Under the pieces are notes generated by a model. It was not told the DNA's origin and did not search any database. It worked only from the letters and a program-made list of their open reading frames with translations. A DNA stretch of 64,000 nt from Schizochytrium sp. TIO01 (lineage: Eukaryota > Sar > Bigyra > Thraustochytrida > Thraustochytriidae). The stretch spans positions 3,555,102-3,619,101 of the forward strand of contig SMSO01000025.1 of the NCBI GenBank assembly GCA_004764695.1, given 5' to 3'. The position numbers were made by a program, and so were the translations under genes. Shown here one piece after another: positions 49,187 through 60,025 of this stretch; position 1 is the first letter of the stretch; the number at the start of each line of letters is the position of its first letter.

Positions 49187-50020
49187 CTTGCTAGTGAACT
49201 TGACGAGTCCTCTTGCTTATACTTAGATCAAACTTGCGTTGAGTAATCCAGGACTCTTGCTTCTTTTGCTTCAACCTGTTTAGACTCTTCAACCAAGGTC
49301 CAGAAAAGGGTCTGCTGACCTCGATTATTTCACCTCTGCTGTAGGCCTCAAAAACCGTCCCATGATATCTCAAACAAGCCTGCTCAACTTGACGATCGTC
49401 GTGATCAGTATTCATGTTATCCTATATGGAGGGGGTGAAGGATTTTTCTCAAGAGCTTCAACGAGTCTTTAGAGTCGGATCTTAGAATTAGTTCTAAAAG
49501 TCTGCTAGCAGCAGAAAGAAAATAGGGTCACTCTCGACCGAGGCTTGAGGTCTCATCTCGTCTCTTTTAGTTTTAAATTTTAATTAAAATACAAGGATAA
49601 AGAGAAATAATAAAAAGATGAAGAACCCGCGTCAGGAGTAAACACTTCGGTCACGGAAGATACAGAGGAAAAGGAGGAGGCTGCTAGTCATGCAACTCGA
49701 ATGGTGGGAGCGTGATTGCTGGACGCTAAGGCTTCTCTGTTGTAATAATGGAAGACTGGTACTTACTTTTGCAAGACTAGACTAGATTTGTGGATCTTAT
49801 CAAACTGTTGCGATCGATGGTTAGGATCATTTTTAGTATAGAAGAGCCATATAAAAACACGCCCATGGACAGAGAAAGAGCATGCTGGGGAGCAAGTCAG
49901 TAATGTTGATAAGACGGTAGGAAATGTATTTGCTGACATAATTGTTGAAAATGTAACAGTGGAAATGTGCATAGTGTTGTTATAATAAGTTTCTGGTCAA
50001 GGCGACCATGTTTTTTTTTT
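49187..50020. other. Intergenic region
   Basis: SOUL promoter and LYAR 3' flank; AT-rich, no coding sequence seen. Confidence 0.5.
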
Positions 50021-51070
50021 TCATTTTTTCAGAAGCTTTACGGAGTTCTTCTTAACGTTGACCTTGAACTGATCAGGGGTCTTGGAGAAGTACTTGTGAA
50101 CGCGTTTACTCTGGACCTCCACCTTGCCCTCTTTGAGCAGACGCATCAGGTCGTCAATGTTCATCTTGTGGTTTTTCGCCTGCTCAAGAGCAATGTGAAT
50201 CTCCTTCTTCCAGGTGATCTTTTTCTTGTCCTTCTTCTCGTTATCATCCTGATCAGTTTCACCAGTAACCTCCGGGGTGTCGTTTTCGTCCTCCTTCTCC
50301 TTCTTGTCCTTTTTCTTGTCCTTTTTCTTGTCCTTCTTCTTGTCCTTCTTGGTCTTCTTCTCGCTTGTTTTAGCTTCTCCTGTGTTCTCCTTTTTATCCT
50401 CGTCACCCTTCGTTTCTGTGGTCTCGTCCTTCTTGGACTCCTTTTTGGACTCCTTCTTGGACTTCTTGGACTTCTTTTCGTCCTCATCGCTGGAGCTATC
50501 CGAGCTAGACTCACTAGAAGAGCTGTCAGAGCGAGCACGCTTGTTGGGAGACTTGGCTGCCTCCTTAGCCTTAGCCTCTTCTTCCTTGGCCTTGTCCATG
50601 GCTTCCTTGTCCTGCATCCATTGCTTTTGAAGAGCATCCCAAATTGAGGTTAGTACGTTGGGCGACAGGCGAAAACTGTTCCGAACAAAGTTCTCAAACT
50701 TCTTCTGTTTGCGAGGCACGTTCTCGTAAGAGGTGAGTTGCTGCAGCGCATCGACAGCATCTTTACTGAGACCCGGGAGCTCCCCAGAAGCAGCTTGTTC
50801 TGCCACGCGGAGCATTGCGTCGGTCCATCGCTCCTGAGGGTCTTGCTTAGAGTTGGGTTTGCCAGCCTTGGGACCCTGGTAAAGAGCGCCCTGGTACTTT
50901 TCAGCCTCAGAAATGCATTGGTTGTGTTGTTTGTACTGGTCTCCTTCGAATCTCTGGCCACAGTCTACGCAGCTCAAAACCCAGCAGTCGCGGCACTTGA
51001 ACTTGTAGTGGTTATCGACCTTGGGCTTCTTCACAGTCTCCTGACATACATCACAGATGAAAGAAACCAT
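50021..51070 (-). CDS. LYAR: LYAR-type nucleolar zinc-finger protein
   Basis: 349 residues. LYAR is a nucleolar protein involved in pre-rRNA processing and ribosome assembly. The N terminus carries the two C2HC zinc knuckles: C6, C9, H21 and C26, then C34, C37, H49 and C52, with the family phrase VLSCVDCGQRF and QCISEAEKYQG. Residues 80-165 form a helical middle. The rest is extremely lysine/glutamate rich (KKDKKKDKKKDKK) with a serine patch of likely CK2 sites (SDSSSSESSSDSSSDEDE) typical of nucleolar proteins. The last 55 residues (KEIHIALEQAKNHKMNIDDL, KYFSKTPDQFKVN) match the C-terminal LYAR domain. The ATG at 51070 is in a gagccATGG context. Confidence 0.93.
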   Translation of the reverse strand: MVSFICDVCQETVKKPKVDNHYKFKCRDCWVLSCVDCGQRFEGDQYKQHNQCISEAEKYQGALYQGPKAGKPNSKQDPQERWTDAMLRVAEQAASGELPGLSKDAVDALQQLTSYENVPRKQKKFENFVRNSFRLSPNVLTSIWDALQKQWMQDKEAMDKAKEEEAKAKEAAKSPNKRARSDSSSSESSSDSSSDEDEKKSKKSKKESKKESKKDETTETKGDEDKKENTGEAKTSEKKTKKDKKKDKKKDKKKDKKEKEDENDTPEVTGETDQDDNEKKDKKKITWKKEIHIALEQAKNHKMNIDDLMRLLKEGKVEVQSKRVHKYFSKTPDQFKVNVKKNSVKLLKK

Positions 51071-51592
51071 GGCTCACAACGGGGAGGCAAGGCAGCGAAA
51101 GCGTCAATACGACCGTGTTCTTGAATCCCCTGCGTCTCTGTGATTTCGTTCACCCCGAGATCCACGCAATGTCAACTGAAGCGTGAGCTCTGCCAGCTCT
51201 TGCACTCAGGAACTGCCTTAATGGAGGACTACTTCTACCTTCTGTTGCCGTCTCTCATCAGCCAGTGATTCTGAGGAGGTGTCCTCGCAGAGGGGTCCCC
51301 AGACTTGTCTTTCAGTAGCCAATAGGGTATTCCTATGTCTACTTATCCTACAGACTAGTTCAAGATGTCCAGTGCACACCTTATTCAAGAAGTTAATGAT
51401 CGCCAACGTCCTTAGCAAGCAGTGAGCACGGTACTGGAACATGATTTATGTAATGAAAAAATTATGGGTGCCTACTTTTTGGTGTTGCAATTTAGTTTGA
51501 AAAATACAAAATTGGAAAACAAATGCTCATTACTTATCGTTTGAGAAAAATTGCAGTAGTTCAAGCAATCAAATTAAAACTGAATTACTATT
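51071..51592. other. Intergenic region
   Basis: LYAR promoter and AT-rich 3' flank of the FAD dehydrogenase gene. No gene seen. Confidence 0.5.
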
Positions 51593-53230
51593 TTACTCTA
51601 ACTGTTCCAAGCCAAAGCTTGCAACAGGATGCGTGACACGGTGCACTCGGCCATATAACTCAAGACAACCATCACCGCGAAGCTGAAATTGCCTTGCAAG
51701 ATCAGCAAGAGATGGTAAAGGCTGAAGTTGCTGTAGGACTTGCTGCACTGGTGTATCAACGGCTGTTGACACATCCAACAATGGGTAGTGTCCAAAATTA
51801 GTCACAGTTGAAAGACTACTTTGCATAGGAGAGTGCGCTGACTTCGTTAGTACAGCGTCTACAAGCTCATTGACGTATTCTCCGATCGCTGGACTTGCAG
51901 TGAGACCTGTACTGCGAATACCAGCCACGGTTACCCACTTTGGTTTAACATTGGAGATTCTAATCTGGAAGTCGCGATGCTCAGTACTAGGTCGAAGACC
52001 TGCATACGAGCCAACAAACTTTGCTCTCATATTGGTCTTCTCACCGAACGCTCCAGGTAAAATTCTGCTTATCCATGTTTGAAAGTCTTGCATGGTTTCC
52101 TTCTTTGTTGTCCGGTCAGTCTTTGATATTTGGTCCGTAGCAGTAGGTCCAACAATTAGGTTGCCATAAACAGTTTCCCAGGCAATAACTCCTTTCGTAA
52201 AGTGCGTAGGGACCGGCTCAATGATGCGGGTCAGCGATCCTGTAGCACGCCTGGGCAGCTTAAACACAGCAAATTCGCCTTTACGAGGTATGATGTTAAA
52301 ATCCTCAGGCCTTTTCGCACCGCTCACTTCTAGGCGCTCCACATCATCTCCGTAGAGCCCTGCACAATTGATTACAGTTTGTGTTCTGATTAGATTCGGG
52401 ATTTGATTGAAGCCACATGGCTGTGAGTACCTAGCTTGTGCATTATCAACGGTCAAGAGATCTTCATTTGGGAGACTACGGCAAGATGATGCTTGATTAG
52501 ACTTTTCAATCTCTAAGGTCCATTTCTGGGTGGATTCATTATAATCTGTTGCTTTCACTTTGGTACTAGTGTATATTTGAGCTCCAAATCTTCGTGCACT
52601 TTCAGCATATCCCATCGTAATAAGCCACGGTTCTACTACCATCTCATGTGGACAGAACACAGCTCCGAGAGCGTCATGAGAGAGTTCTGGTTCAAATTTG
52701 CGAAGTTCTTCAACCGATAAGACCCTAGCGTCGACGTCACCAGCAGCCCGATTATCTTCAAGAACCTGCCCTAGCTGCTCAAGCTGTTCCGGCGTCCATG
52801 CTACGACTAGAGCACCTGTTTTACGGAAATGTTCATCCAACCGAAGTCCAAAGGACACTAAAAGACCTGGCATAAGCTGCAAAGATCTACGTAGCAGCTT
52901 TTGCTCTAGAGACCCTCCTAATGCGTCATAGCCAGTGCACGTAAGACCACTGTTTCCGCCAGAAGCACCTGCCGCCAACGCATCTTCCTGTTCAAGTAAA
53001 ATAACTCGACGACCAGCAGCTGCGCACGCTCGAGCTGTTGCAAGGCCCACGACTCCACCACCTATGACTGCAACTTCGTATGCGTCGTCGTCGCTTTGTT
53101 CGTCCTTGCGGGCGAGTCCATGCAGGTGTATACTTGAGAGGGATACCAGCACAGATTGCCAGGATCCCCTGATCAACTCAGTTCTTTCAAGCTTAAACGA
53201 TCGCGCTGAGGCGACACGCCGGGCAATCAT
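51593..53230 (-). CDS. FAD-dependent (DAO-type) dehydrogenase, probably mitochondrial
   Basis: 545 residues. A D-amino-acid-oxidase-fold flavoenzyme. The start MIARRVASARSFKLER is a basic, amphipathic mitochondrial-type presequence. The FAD motif VIGGGVVGLATA follows at about 55-66 with LLEQE as ribose-binding strand. Later blocks GEFAVFKLPRR, HFTKGVIAWETVYGNLIVGP and GSYAGLRPSTEHRDFQI resemble glycerol-3-phosphate dehydrogenase (GlpA-like) and L-2-hydroxyglutarate dehydrogenase relatives. The choice between these substrates cannot be made here. A further 50-residue C-terminal extension contains GRVHRVTHPVASFG. The frame extends 37 codons upstream only from a TTG, so the ATG at 53230 is used. 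Confidence 0.88.
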   Translation of the reverse strand: MIARRVASARSFKLERTELIRGSWQSVLVSLSSIHLHGLARKDEQSDDDAYEVAVIGGGVVGLATARACAAAGRRVILLEQEDALAAGASGGNSGLTCTGYDALGGSLEQKLLRRSLQLMPGLLVSFGLRLDEHFRKTGALVVAWTPEQLEQLGQVLEDNRAAGDVDARVLSVEELRKFEPELSHDALGAVFCPHEMVVEPWLITMGYAESARRFGAQIYTSTKVKATDYNESTQKWTLEIEKSNQASSCRSLPNEDLLTVDNAQARYSQPCGFNQIPNLIRTQTVINCAGLYGDDVERLEVSGAKRPEDFNIIPRKGEFAVFKLPRRATGSLTRIIEPVPTHFTKGVIAWETVYGNLIVGPTATDQISKTDRTTKKETMQDFQTWISRILPGAFGEKTNMRAKFVGSYAGLRPSTEHRDFQIRISNVKPKWVTVAGIRSTGLTASPAIGEYVNELVDAVLTKSAHSPMQSSLSTVTNFGHYPLLDVSTAVDTPVQQVLQQLQPLPSLADLARQFQLRGDGCLELYGRVHRVTHPVASFGLEQLE

Positions 53231-53701
53231 GGATTCCGCTAGGCGTGCTGGCTGGCTGGTGAACGTTTCTTTCGTGAGGGCCACGGAGTGGTTTTGCTTT
53301 GCTTCATGTCTTCTGCTCGATGGGGTTAAAGAAAAAATCAAAATGCCCAGGATCCATGTGATTGCTATTGAATAGCAAGCAGACAGAAATAGATAGATAG
53401 ATAGATAGATATAGATATAGTCAGTCAGTCAGAAATGACCAACTCGAAACATTGCAGTCAGAAATACTCGCGTCTTTAAGCTGTCTAATCGCTTGTCTAA
53501 TAACATTGTATAAGAATGCCACAACCATTGAGAAATGCCGTACATTTATGCTTTCTTCTGCAACAACGAGATTCATCCCGTCATTGGGGATGTATGCAAA
53601 ATCTTTGGTTGCCAAAAATCGCGCTCTATAGTGGGCTTTTGGTGATAAAAAAGACTATTGCTAGGTATAAAATTAAGTTTGCGTTGCCGGGTTCGTTTAT
53701 T
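53231..53701. other. Intergenic region with microsatellite
   Basis: Promoter of the FAD dehydrogenase and 3' flank of the next gene, with an (AGAT)n and (GTCA)n run at 53389-53432. No gene recognised. Confidence 0.5.
53389..53432. repeat. (AGAT)n-(GTCA)n microsatellite
   Basis: About seven AGAT units with interruptions, followed by four GTCA units, 160 bases upstream of the FAD dehydrogenase start. Confidence 0.9.
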
Positions 53702-54823
53702 TTACTCTGGGGTAGATGAAGGTTGCTTGACAGCCCAGAGTTCTGGTGTGGCCGTGTCGTGAATCATGGAAAGGGCCTCATTCATGTTAGCAAGTTCGAA
53801 ACTAAGGTCCTCTCGAGGGTTGAAAATATCTTCAGTGTCAGAGCTATAGAACCACAGAGCGTGCTCTGCATCAGCGTAGCGTACACCCTTTGAAGGCCCA
53901 AAGTGAGCAGTTTCACTAGTCTGGATAATGACCTCCACAGCAAGAGCAAAGCCCTGATTCTCTCCTGTGGTAATCTGCCGAATGAATCGAGTATACAAAG
54001 TCCGGAGAAAATGAAGTTGCGCAGTGAGCCCATTCATGCCGAAAAATCGGAATAAGTTGCGGCTTTTCTCAAGAAGTTCAGGGTTGGTAGGGTCAACAGT
54101 GAGCAGCGGGACTGCGGTAGTAACAGTAACGTCATGAATATCATGAATCTCAACGAGACAGTCAGATTTAGGGATTTGGCGCAATTGTAAATCAAAGCAT
54201 GCAGCTAGCTGTGGTTTGACTTGCGCTTGGTGCTCGGCCTCAAAACATGGACGACCCTCACTAAAGGTATTAGCAACGAATCTGTAGGCTGCTTCTGCAC
54301 CCATTTGCACATCCTCAATGGAGTTCCCGAAGGCACGAAGAATATTACCAGGCGTAAGAATACGATCATTTTTGAATGAAGCAAGACGCTCTCGGGCTCG
54401 TGGTGTAACTTCCGATTTAACAATGTTTTGTGGTACGAGACCCCACGGCAGAATGGAAAAGGACGCGTCCCAGGGTTGGACGCGGCGTCCAACCCAGCGT
54501 TGATTTTTAGTGTAAATTCCACTATCGCGATCATGGTGGTCATCCTCATGAGGATGGTCGTGGTCTACGGAGAACTTATGCTTCGGGCTACTGTCAAGGA
54601 ATAGAACTTGATGCTGTCGAATGATGTGTTTCTCTTTCTTTGTGACATGACGGTATGAGGATGGAGGTTGCCAGCGCGAAGCCAATAACGATGCTGCTGG
54701 TGCTGATGATGGCGTTGTTGTAGTGAGTGCAGGTAGATGAGTCTTTAAGTCCGCAACACGTGTCGTGGTCCATGGATGTGCGCGCTTCGGCACCTTGGAT
54801 GGGATTGTGAACGACCGATTCAT
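53702..54823 (-). CDS. Uncharacterised, probably organelle-targeted protein
   Basis: 373 residues, not assigned. The start MNRSFTIPSKVPKRAHPW is basic and hydroxylated, without acids for about 25 residues, a plausible mitochondrial presequence. A histidine/aspartate patch (DHDHPHEDDHHDRD) at about 85-100 could bind metal. The region from about 150 (TPGNILRAFGNSIEDVQMGAEAAYRFVANTFSEG) has a faint look of the Tim44/MRPL45 fold, where a helix pair precedes a twisted sheet, but the similarity is too weak to name. The C-terminal half (FALAVEVIIQTSETAHFGPS, HALWFYSSDTEDIFNP) is beta-like and well structured. The frame extends 6 codons upstream from a GTG; the ATG at 54823 is used. Confidence 0.75.
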   Translation of the reverse strand: MNRSFTIPSKVPKRAHPWTTTRVADLKTHLPALTTTTPSSAPAASLLASRWQPPSSYRHVTKKEKHIIRQHQVLFLDSSPKHKFSVDHDHPHEDDHHDRDSGIYTKNQRWVGRRVQPWDASFSILPWGLVPQNIVKSEVTPRARERLASFKNDRILTPGNILRAFGNSIEDVQMGAEAAYRFVANTFSEGRPCFEAEHQAQVKPQLAACFDLQLRQIPKSDCLVEIHDIHDVTVTTAVPLLTVDPTNPELLEKSRNLFRFFGMNGLTAQLHFLRTLYTRFIRQITTGENQGFALAVEVIIQTSETAHFGPSKGVRYADAEHALWFYSSDTEDIFNPREDLSFELANMNEALSMIHDTATPELWAVKQPSSTPE

Positions 54824-55540
54824 GGTGATCTCCCTAAACACCCTTTTTATTTCAAGAAATAGAACCCAAAAGTGGAGATAAACGAAGAAGAATGTTCCTC
54901 GATGGTGATGTTCGTGCAGATGATCACTTTCTGTAGCTCGATCGAGAGCTCTCCTTGCTCGGGTAAAGCAGTCTCAGCTGTGGCAAGGAACCGGCCGTTC
55001 GCGACTTGAGTCTCCTCAGCGACGTGCGAGTGAAGTCCTCCTCAACCAGGTTCGACCCAGTTGCCGTGCAGCCAACGTAGATCGATGGTCACGTTCCGGA
55101 GAAACGCACCGCTGGTTCAAGATTTGCAAGAGACCCTGAATAAGACAACCAGTCGCGTACAGCGGCTCTGAAAGCACTGCTTAATCGGCCTCAGCACCTC
55201 TGCGACTGCTCCGCGGAATGCAGGAAGAAGATGAGCACTTTACATAGTGCTGCTATTTTGATAGATACTTAGGTAGGTAGCAATTCTATTTCTTCTCAAC
55301 CCGTGCCTCCTATGAACGTGCCTAATTGAAACCTTAAGACCTAGTCAGAGTTATTGGGCACTAGAGTGACATCCCGCTGTATTACATTTAGTGTGAAGCT
55401 CTCCATGACTAGTCGAGATACCTAAGCATATTGAACTTGGAGGCTTGGACTCGGACGTTCCAATTAGGGATGTTCCGTTCCTTGCATCGTTACACAAGAA
55501 GGAATTTCCTGTTCCTCTTTGAGTGCCACGAAGAAGGTAA

Positions 55541-55568
55541 CTAGGTAGGTAGTAGGTAGAGTAGGTAC
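55541..55568. repeat. TAGG-rich short tandem cluster
   Basis: CTAGGTAGGTAGTAGGTAG followed by AGTAGGTAC: five TAGGT or TAGGTA words within 28 bases, the densest example of the CTAGGTA motif scattered through the intergenic DNA. Confidence 0.7.
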
Positions 55569-58547
55569 ATGAGTAATTAGTCTACTTCAACGCAGTATTA
55601 TTTCTGTTCTTGTTCTTTTGCTCTAAATGTTGGTTCTGAGACCTGGTCGTTGGCAACGTGTACAGACGGCTTGGTACATTGCATTGACTGTCTTCTTCAT
55701 GAATGCTGGTTCACATAGTCTCCTCGCTTAGGACATTGATTTTCATGTGCATGATCTCTGAAAGTACACATTGGAAAGAATGAAAGTTTGGCATGAGAAA
55801 ATCTACTCGAGCCAGGAGAATGACAATCCTGGTTTACCGTATTCCCGGAGGTATTTCCAGGCAATTGAATAAGAAAGACAAATCAGAGGATTCCTGTTGC
55901 TGACTTGCGAAATCTACCGTTGGCTCACTCCACAAACGCCATGATCAAATGATACTCTGTCTGATTTGATCACCAGCTAGCAACTTAACTTATTGAAGAT
56001 AATTTATACTATCACCGATTAAATCTACGTATTGTGCAACATCGGATGTTCGAAGTGTTGCAAACTGTCTTGTTTTTCTACTTTCATCAAATTTTGTCGT
56101 GCTTTTATTGCAACAATGGACAAGCTGTGTATTTTCTAATATTATCTACGGAGGGCTGGCTATAGAACCTACCTGTGGAATGATTTGTCGATGCTGATAA
56201 TCAAATGCCAACTGCAACGGGATTGCATGGGTATTACATGACTTCTCTTCGAAAGGTGTGGTATTGTTCTGGTCAGACATATTTTTTCTCCACATGGAGT
56301 TGTCCGATAGTTCTTATTAACACCACGTGTAATGTTGAGGTATATGCCAGAATCATTATCGGCTTATTCAACGGCATAATTACATTTCTTTCTTCTGTTT
56401 AACCCACGTCGCCAAACGTATGCTTGAAAGAGGTTCTTTCATAAACTTCATCATCACATTGCTCAACCCAAAATACATAGGTATTGTTGGCATCGATGTT
56501 GCATTCAGCTCTGTAGCCCATTAGAATTTTAACTGATCTGAGTAACACTGATTTCGAAAGTACAACAAAGACATACGACAAAATTAGTTCGTCTTGGGAG
56601 GACATCTACGCTGCAGTGAGATCAAGTCCCTGTCGATCTTATCCTACAGTTTCCCAAGTTCGCTCCTATGCTTGAGGGAGTTCACAGAATTGATAACAAT
56701 GTGCATTCTACATATGGTTCATGGCAGAAGAATGCGACTTTGTGGAGCTTAAATCCAGTTCTGGGTGAAGTGCTCTTGATTCTGCGAGACCGCACGATGA
56801 GTATGTCTGGTTCATTTAAGATGAGTACGCTGAGAACTATGGTTCCAGTTGATCTGTGTGCTGTCTATAAGATCATTTGACTTCATACGTTCTTATCGCA
56901 TACGTGGTTGAGCTCATCGTTTATTGCAGGTCTGAAAGTTGATTTTATGAAGCCAACTGAGTTTCAATAATATTATAAAACAAATCTGACAGACAAAGGC
57001 AAGTTAGGTATGTGGTTCAGTCGTAGGTGAGCCTAAGAATCCAATCAATCAATTCAATTTGAGGATGATACAAGTTTCAAAATACAAAGTTATTGGTCTC
57101 ATGCACCTCCAGCTTTAAACCTAAGTAAAGTAAACGCTGAGGCAAATAAAGTGTCGCTGAGAAGCCAGAGCACGTGGTTCATGAGTATAAGAGCAGAAGT
57201 GAGATACACTAGTTCGTTTTTTGAAAGACTTCGCGCTAATAGCGATATGGATTCGTGTTAGTTAAAATCCATCAAAGTTCTTCCTTTAGGCCAAGTTGTC
57301 TAGAATCAAACGATACGGAGCAGTGGTGCACTTTCTGCTACTGAAGAACAGTGCCTTGCTTCACTTCTAAATTGAAGCGGCCCCTGTCCCCATCATTCAT
57401 GCTCATCAACTTCGCGCACATTCTTCAAAGCACATCACACCTTTTCATTCTTTCTGTGTGGCAATCTAGGCAAGGGACAGATAGCCATCGTACTCATAGC
57501 CAAGCCAAGGTACTTCTACCGTAAAATGTATATATTTATCTACTAAATACACTAAGAAAGGTTCGCCGAGCACTAGCACATGGCTACTATACTGATTGCG
57601 TAGATAGTTCTACTAATTGGATGCCTTCGGCAGATCTGGCGAATATCTGCGCAACGCCAAAGTATAAACTTGGGACTCTTCACAAGCTTCTCCTACCCCC
57701 TTTGAAAGCACGTATTGTCTGTGATAAGCTGGGGGCCAGAAAGATACGAGGGTTATTTCAGGACATATGAATAAGGAGGTACGGCAGCGCACTAGGGTTT
57801 CTTGCCCTCGTCAGGCTGCGCGAGGCCGAGCGAGACCTGAAGCATAAGCCCCCCAAAGCTCGTAGAGGAGATGGATTCTGCTGCCTGGATGTCTTTCCTG
57901 ATATCTACAGCAGTCCCAATGGCTCTGCAGCTGCCACAGCCCGATCCGGGCGCGTGAGCTTCCCAGCCATTTAAGGCGGCAGCATGTGCGGCTAGGAGCT
58001 CGTGTTCCGTTCTCTTCAAATCGTTCTTTCAGAAATACCAGAAACAGTAGGGGTCCTTAGGACCCCCGGGTCAGTGTTGCGGCGGCCTATAACCTATAGT
58101 AGAACCGATTTGATCTACAGTGATTTTCTCAGACAAGTGAAGTATTGGTGAGCGCAAAGTGGAGTATAGACCCCCGGAATGGGTGGAAAGCCAGGCGTGG
58201 GGTGTGTAGGGTATCCTATTATAAACGTTAGGACTTCACCGCCGCTCACTGGCCTTGCGCTTTTTGCCTGAGTTTGCGATCTCTTTCTTTACTGTGATAT
58301 ATTTTATAAATAAAAGGATAAAAATAAGTTGGAAAGATGAAAAAACTCATTCATGATTCATGCGAAAGAGGTGGCTCGGGCAAAGCGTGGGTCGGATTTT
58401 CACCTCGGTGCGGGAGTTGTGCGAGGCTCGTGGGGGGCTCAACGATCCTTTTTGTGGTTGTTTCTGAAGTTGCTTCGAAGTTTTGCAATCATCGCAGCTT
58501 GATGACTAACATGCTGTTTGTTTTTTGTTTTTTCTATTCTTTTCTAT

Positions 58548-58597
58548 TCTTTCTTTCTTTCTTTCTTTCTAAAGAAAAAGAAAAAGAAAAAGAAAAT
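58548..58597. repeat. (TTTC)n followed by (AAAGA)n, self-complementary
   Basis: A pyrimidine microsatellite of about six TTTC units abuts a purine one of about five AAAGA units, so the two halves can pair into a hairpin. Confidence 0.85.
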
Positions 58598-59435
58598 GCA
58601 AATGAAAAGAAGAAATCGCAGACATCTGCTCTGTGCGCACCTCCGCGCCTATCTACGGGTTGTTTCTTTGCTAGCTAGCTGACTTGGTTTCCTTCAGTCC
58701 GCTGCTTACTGTCACCCCACGGTCAAGCTCGGCCTCTTGGCTCGATAAGCTATCGAATCAACGCAGCGAAGTGAAAACCTTCACCATCTTGCAACACGTA
58801 CCAAAGAATCAGCACATACTGTAATAGACAAAACCACCTCTCTAAAAAACGAATCATTGTGTGAGCGAGTGAGCGAATAAACGAATGAATCAATGAATCA
58901 TCAATGAACCAATGAAGGATTGAACACACGAAGGATAAATCGATGCTCGTGCACCACCTTGGCAACTCCAAGGCACTGAGGCCAGCTGACCTCGATCCTT
59001 TCCAGCGGTACGTTTTCACAATCGACCGATGCATCACTCGATCGGCAATCACTCCAAACAGCGAACCTGAAATGAGTGAACGCAAAGAAATAGATGGATA
59101 CCCGTAAAAAAGCCAATGAAAGCCAAGTTGAAGACGCTAGCCAAGGGCTAAGAGAACCCTAGGCAGCCTCTAGGTGCGCTTATTCACAACGTAGTACCAT
59201 ACTCACTGGATAAAACGCTTTGATAATTAAAAAGAAAGAAGAAAACAACATAAAAAACACGCGACAACTTCGACGGTCAACCTCGAGCGAGCACATGGAG
59301 ATAGGCGGCAGCTCCGTCAAGACCGGCGACGATGCAATTCAACTCTGCTCGCAATAGACGCCCATCGACACGGCCGTTGCTTCTCTGCTTCTCTCCAATC
59401 CATGCTGCCTTCGGGGGCTTTATTTTTCTTTAAGC

Positions 59436-59457
59436 TTTTTTTTTTTTTTTTTTTTTT
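59436..59457. repeat. Poly-T tract (22 T)
   Basis: An uninterrupted run of 22 T, about 570 bases upstream of the Stm1/SERBP1-type gene; a nucleosome-excluding promoter element is one possible role. Confidence 0.9.
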
Positions 59458-59711
59458 CATAGCTTATCGCCAATCAAAAAACCTTGGCCTAGGGATTGCC
59501 CCATGTGGTCGCTAGGGGTACCGGCGAACGAAGAGAATGATGAAGGGAGCTAATAGCTGTCTATCTAATAGTTGCTCACGTTATTATAGTCACCAATTGC
59601 TTATGGTGAGTAAGAGGAGTACTAATTTATGAATGAATGATTCATAAGAGGAAAAGAGAGGATGGGTAATATGGGTAATATGAGGGTTGGCTTAGTTTAA
59701 TGATTTGATTG

Positions 59712-59742
59712 TTTACTTACTTACTTACTTAATTACTTACTT
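59712..59742. repeat. (TTAC)n microsatellite
   Basis: Seven TTAC/TTAA-type units with one interruption, upstream of the Stm1/SERBP1-type gene. Confidence 0.85.
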
Positions 59743-59783
59743 CTATGGTGATGTTTAAGAGAGAGAGAGCATCCATCCACAGC

Positions 59784-59850
59784 TTTGATTGTTTGATTGT
59801 TTGTTTATTTGTTTATTGTTTGTTTGTTTGAATGTTTGTTTGATTGATTG

Positions 59851-59884
<34 letters not shown>

Positions 59885-59919
59885 TGATTGATTGATTATT
59901 GATTGATTGATTGATTGAG
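59784..59919. repeat. (TTTG/ATTG)n microsatellite array
   Basis: About 136 bases of interleaved TTTG, ATTG and TTTA tetramers, ending about 105 bases before the start codon of the next gene and followed by AGCA-type units (59931-59971). The tetramer phase is kept through most of the array. Confidence 0.9.
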
Positions 59920-60025
59920 TCTTAGTTAGTAAGAAGGCAGCAAGCAAGCAAAAGCAAGCAAGAGCAGCAAGTCTCGATCCCGCTAGCTAGGTTGCGCTCC
60001 AGACGCACAGCCCGCCGCGTGCACG

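Larger units (their letters stand above)
54824..60025. other. 5.2 kb gene-poor region rich in simple repeats
   Basis: The longest gene-free stretch. Frames are short; a GC-richer one at 57792-58019 on the minus strand lacks an ATG. It contains a CTAGGTAGGTAGTAGGTAG cluster at 55541-55568, (TTTC)n/(AAAGA)n at 58548-58597, 22 T at 59436-59457, (TTAC)n at 59712-59742 and a long (TTTG/ATTG)n array at 59784-59919 leading into the Stm1/SERBP1-type gene. The 58850-58920 part is rich in GAATGAATC-like units. No tRNA or rRNA recognised. Confidence 0.5.

Noticed and set aside
57792-58019. A GC-richer 75-codon minus-strand frame
   Set aside because: It has no ATG near the start (TTG), and no family match; it might be an exon but there is no support.
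58337-58678. A 113-codon plus-strand frame with ATG
   Set aside because: Its bulk is the translation of the TTTC/AAAGA microsatellite.
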